IMG/VR virus record: IMGVR_UViG_3300028025_006220
Span: 1-22,532 of that record
DNA length: 22,532 nucleotides
Origin: a virus
Reading direction: 5' to 3' (one strand)
Shown: piece by piece, positions 21,590 through 22,532 of the stretch
Layout: every line of letters starts with the position of its first letter
Numbering within the stretch: the stretch's first letter is position 1
Translations under genes and position numbers: made by a program
Notes under the pieces: model-generated
Told to the model about the DNA's origin: nothing
Databases searched by the model: none
The model's input: only the letters and a program-made list of their open reading frames with translations

Positions 21590-22324
21590 ATGGAAGAATC
21601 AAAGTTCAATTTACCAACAGAAACAATTGAATTACCCTCAAAAGGTTTACTTTACGCTGAAGGAACAGAATTAGCAAGTGGTAAAATCGAAATGAAATAT
21701 ATGACAGCTAAGGAAGAAGATATCCTTACTAACCAATCATATATTAAAAATGGTACAGTATTAGATAAATTAATGAAATCACTCATTGTATCTAAAATAA
21801 ATTACGATGATTTATTAGTAGGAGATAAAAATGCCATTATGGTAGCATCACGTATCCTAGGATATGGTTCCGAATATACTTTTGAATATAATGGGGAAAT
21901 GCATACCATTGATTTATCAACTATTGAAAGTAAACCATTAAAAGAAGATTTATTTAATAATCATGTAAATGAATTTATTTTTACCTTACCACATTCAAAA
22001 AATACAATTACGTTTAAACTTTTAACCCATAAAGACGAACAAGATATAAATCGTGAATTAGAAGGACTTAAAAAAATTAACAAAAATAATTCCCCCGAAT
22101 TATCTACTCGTTTAAAATATCTCATAACCTCAGTAAATGGGGAAAGAGAAAAAAAAGATATTCGAGAATTTATTGATAATTATCTCTTAGCCAAGGATTC
22201 CAGAGCTTTAAGAGAATATATTAAAGAGATTCAACCCGATGTTGATCTAACTTTTTTTCCCGACGGAAATAGCAATAGAGTCAATATCCCAGTTGGGGTT
22301 AGCTTTTTTTGGCCTGACGTATGA
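21590..22324 (+). CDS. Baseplate assembly protein, T4 gp26-like
   Basis: A 244-residue protein of the T4 base plate protein type (gp26 family, PF12322), involved in building the baseplate hub. Characteristic parts are ETIELPSKGLLYAEGTEL (residues 11-28), KIEMKYMTAKEEDILTNQSY (32-51), NGTVLDKLMKSLIV and the DDLLVGDKNAIMVASRILGY block, then YGSEYTFEYNGEMHTIDLST, where many relatives have a Cys-rich pair that is missing here. The C-terminal half is helical and ends PVGVSFFWPDV. The coding frame crosses two runs of seven T (22252-22258 and 22304-22310) and stops at a TGA followed at once by TAG. A conserved-looking sequence continues in another frame beyond it (next entries). There is no TATTTATAA upstream; a looser TTATATAAAAT lies about 10 bases before the start. 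Confidence 0.72.
   Translation: MEESKFNLPTETIELPSKGLLYAEGTELASGKIEMKYMTAKEEDILTNQSYIKNGTVLDKLMKSLIVSKINYDDLLVGDKNAIMVASRILGYGSEYTFEYNGEMHTIDLSTIESKPLKEDLFNNHVNEFIFTLPHSKNTITFKLLTHKDEQDINRELEGLKKINKNNSPELSTRLKYLITSVNGEREKKDIREFIDNYLLAKDSRALREYIKEIQPDVDLTFFPDGNSNRVNIPVGVSFFWPDV
22304..22310 (+). other. T7 run, candidate frameshift site
   Basis: Codons AGC TTT TTT TGG of the gp26-like gene include seven consecutive T. A +1 or -2 shift on this run gives the frame that stays open through the following 220 bases to the window end; a -1 shift would hit TGA at 22315. A second T7 run lies at 22252-22258. Frameshift sites on such runs are well known in phage tail assembly genes, and phage Mu uses a -2 shift. 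It could also be a homopolymer sequencing error. Confidence 0.4.
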
Positions 22325-22532
22325 TAGAGTCCCTGAAATAAGGGTTTCATTATTTACACAAATACATCAAATAGTTTTTCACGGAAAAGGTGGTTATGAT
22401 TGGCATACTGTTTACAATATGCCAATTTGGCTTCGTAAGTTTACTTATAACGAAATGATTAAACATTACGAAGATGAGAAAAACAACACACAAAATACAT
22501 CAAACCAATCAGGAACTAAAACTGTTGTAGGA
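22320..22532 (+). CDS. Downstream assembly domain in shifted frame (partial)
   Basis: The frame is open from 22251 to the window end without an ATG before the one at about 22437. From 22320 it reads YDRVPEIRVSLFTQIHQIVF, then GKGGYDWHTVYNMPIWLRKF, then a polar helix ending at the window edge. The 'GKGGYdw.tvYnMPiWLRkF' segment looks like a genuine conserved domain, and I recall similar sequences next to gp26-type genes in other T4-like phages. The only upstream non-ATG start of note is TTG at 22293. It is either the frameshifted C-terminal extension of the gp26-like protein, a separate protein with an unusual start, or the same gene broken by a homopolymer error. The C-terminus lies outside the window. 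Confidence 0.6.

Noticed and set aside
22321-22341. ATG at 22321 as the start of the last gene
   Set aside because: That frame stops after six codons (ATG ATA GAG TCC CTG AAA TAA) and is not the frame of the conserved-looking downstream segment.

Overview
The window looks like a stretch of the genome of a T4-like contractile-tailed phage (myovirus) that infects a member of the Bacteroidota, most likely a flavobacterium-like host. The phage assignment rests on a run of virion genes, all on the + strand: neck proteins resembling gp13 and gp14, a gp15-like tail terminator, two gp18-type tail sheath proteins, a gp19-type tail tube protein and a gp26-type baseplate protein. The host assignment rests on three signs. 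The DNA is AT-rich. Most starts lack a Shine-Dalgarno sequence and instead have A-rich leaders. Three adjacent genes encode exported proteins with Bacteroidota-style signal peptides, and one of them ends in a type IX secretion system (T9SS) type-B sorting domain.

Layout. Positions 1-9590 form an adhesin/tail-fibre module: a LamG-like lectin, two small proteins, four tandem paralogous beta-solenoid proteins (one with an inserted discoidin/F5-8C-like domain) and a large modular fibre. Positions 9658-12586 hold the neck and tail-completion genes. Positions 12604-15238 hold a small basic protein, a pectate-lyase-like tailspike and a small coiled-coil protein. Positions 15284-19331 hold two sheath genes and the tube gene, closed by a strong hairpin terminator. 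Positions 19425-21149 are a cassette of three exported proteins. Positions 21177-22532 return to phage assembly genes. The last of these appears to continue in another reading frame past a run of seven T, suggesting programmed frameshifting or a separately started protein.

Regulation. The nonamer TATTTATAA occurs directly upstream of eight genes or gene groups, and looser copies precede others. It is the best candidate for this phage's late promoter. Its orientation is odd: it is the reverse complement of the classical T4 late element TATAAATA, yet it faces genes on the same strand.

The most unusual content is the 19425-21149 cassette. It looks like a large host T9SS adhesin divided into three short, separately exported proteins: N-terminal domain, PKD/Ig-like middle, and CHU_C sorting end. 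It is placed as an independent unit between the tail tube and baseplate genes. A role in changing the host surface, such as superinfection exclusion or interference with gliding or adhesion, is inference. No stretch over 300 bases lacks a gene, and I saw no tRNA, IS element or CRISPR array.
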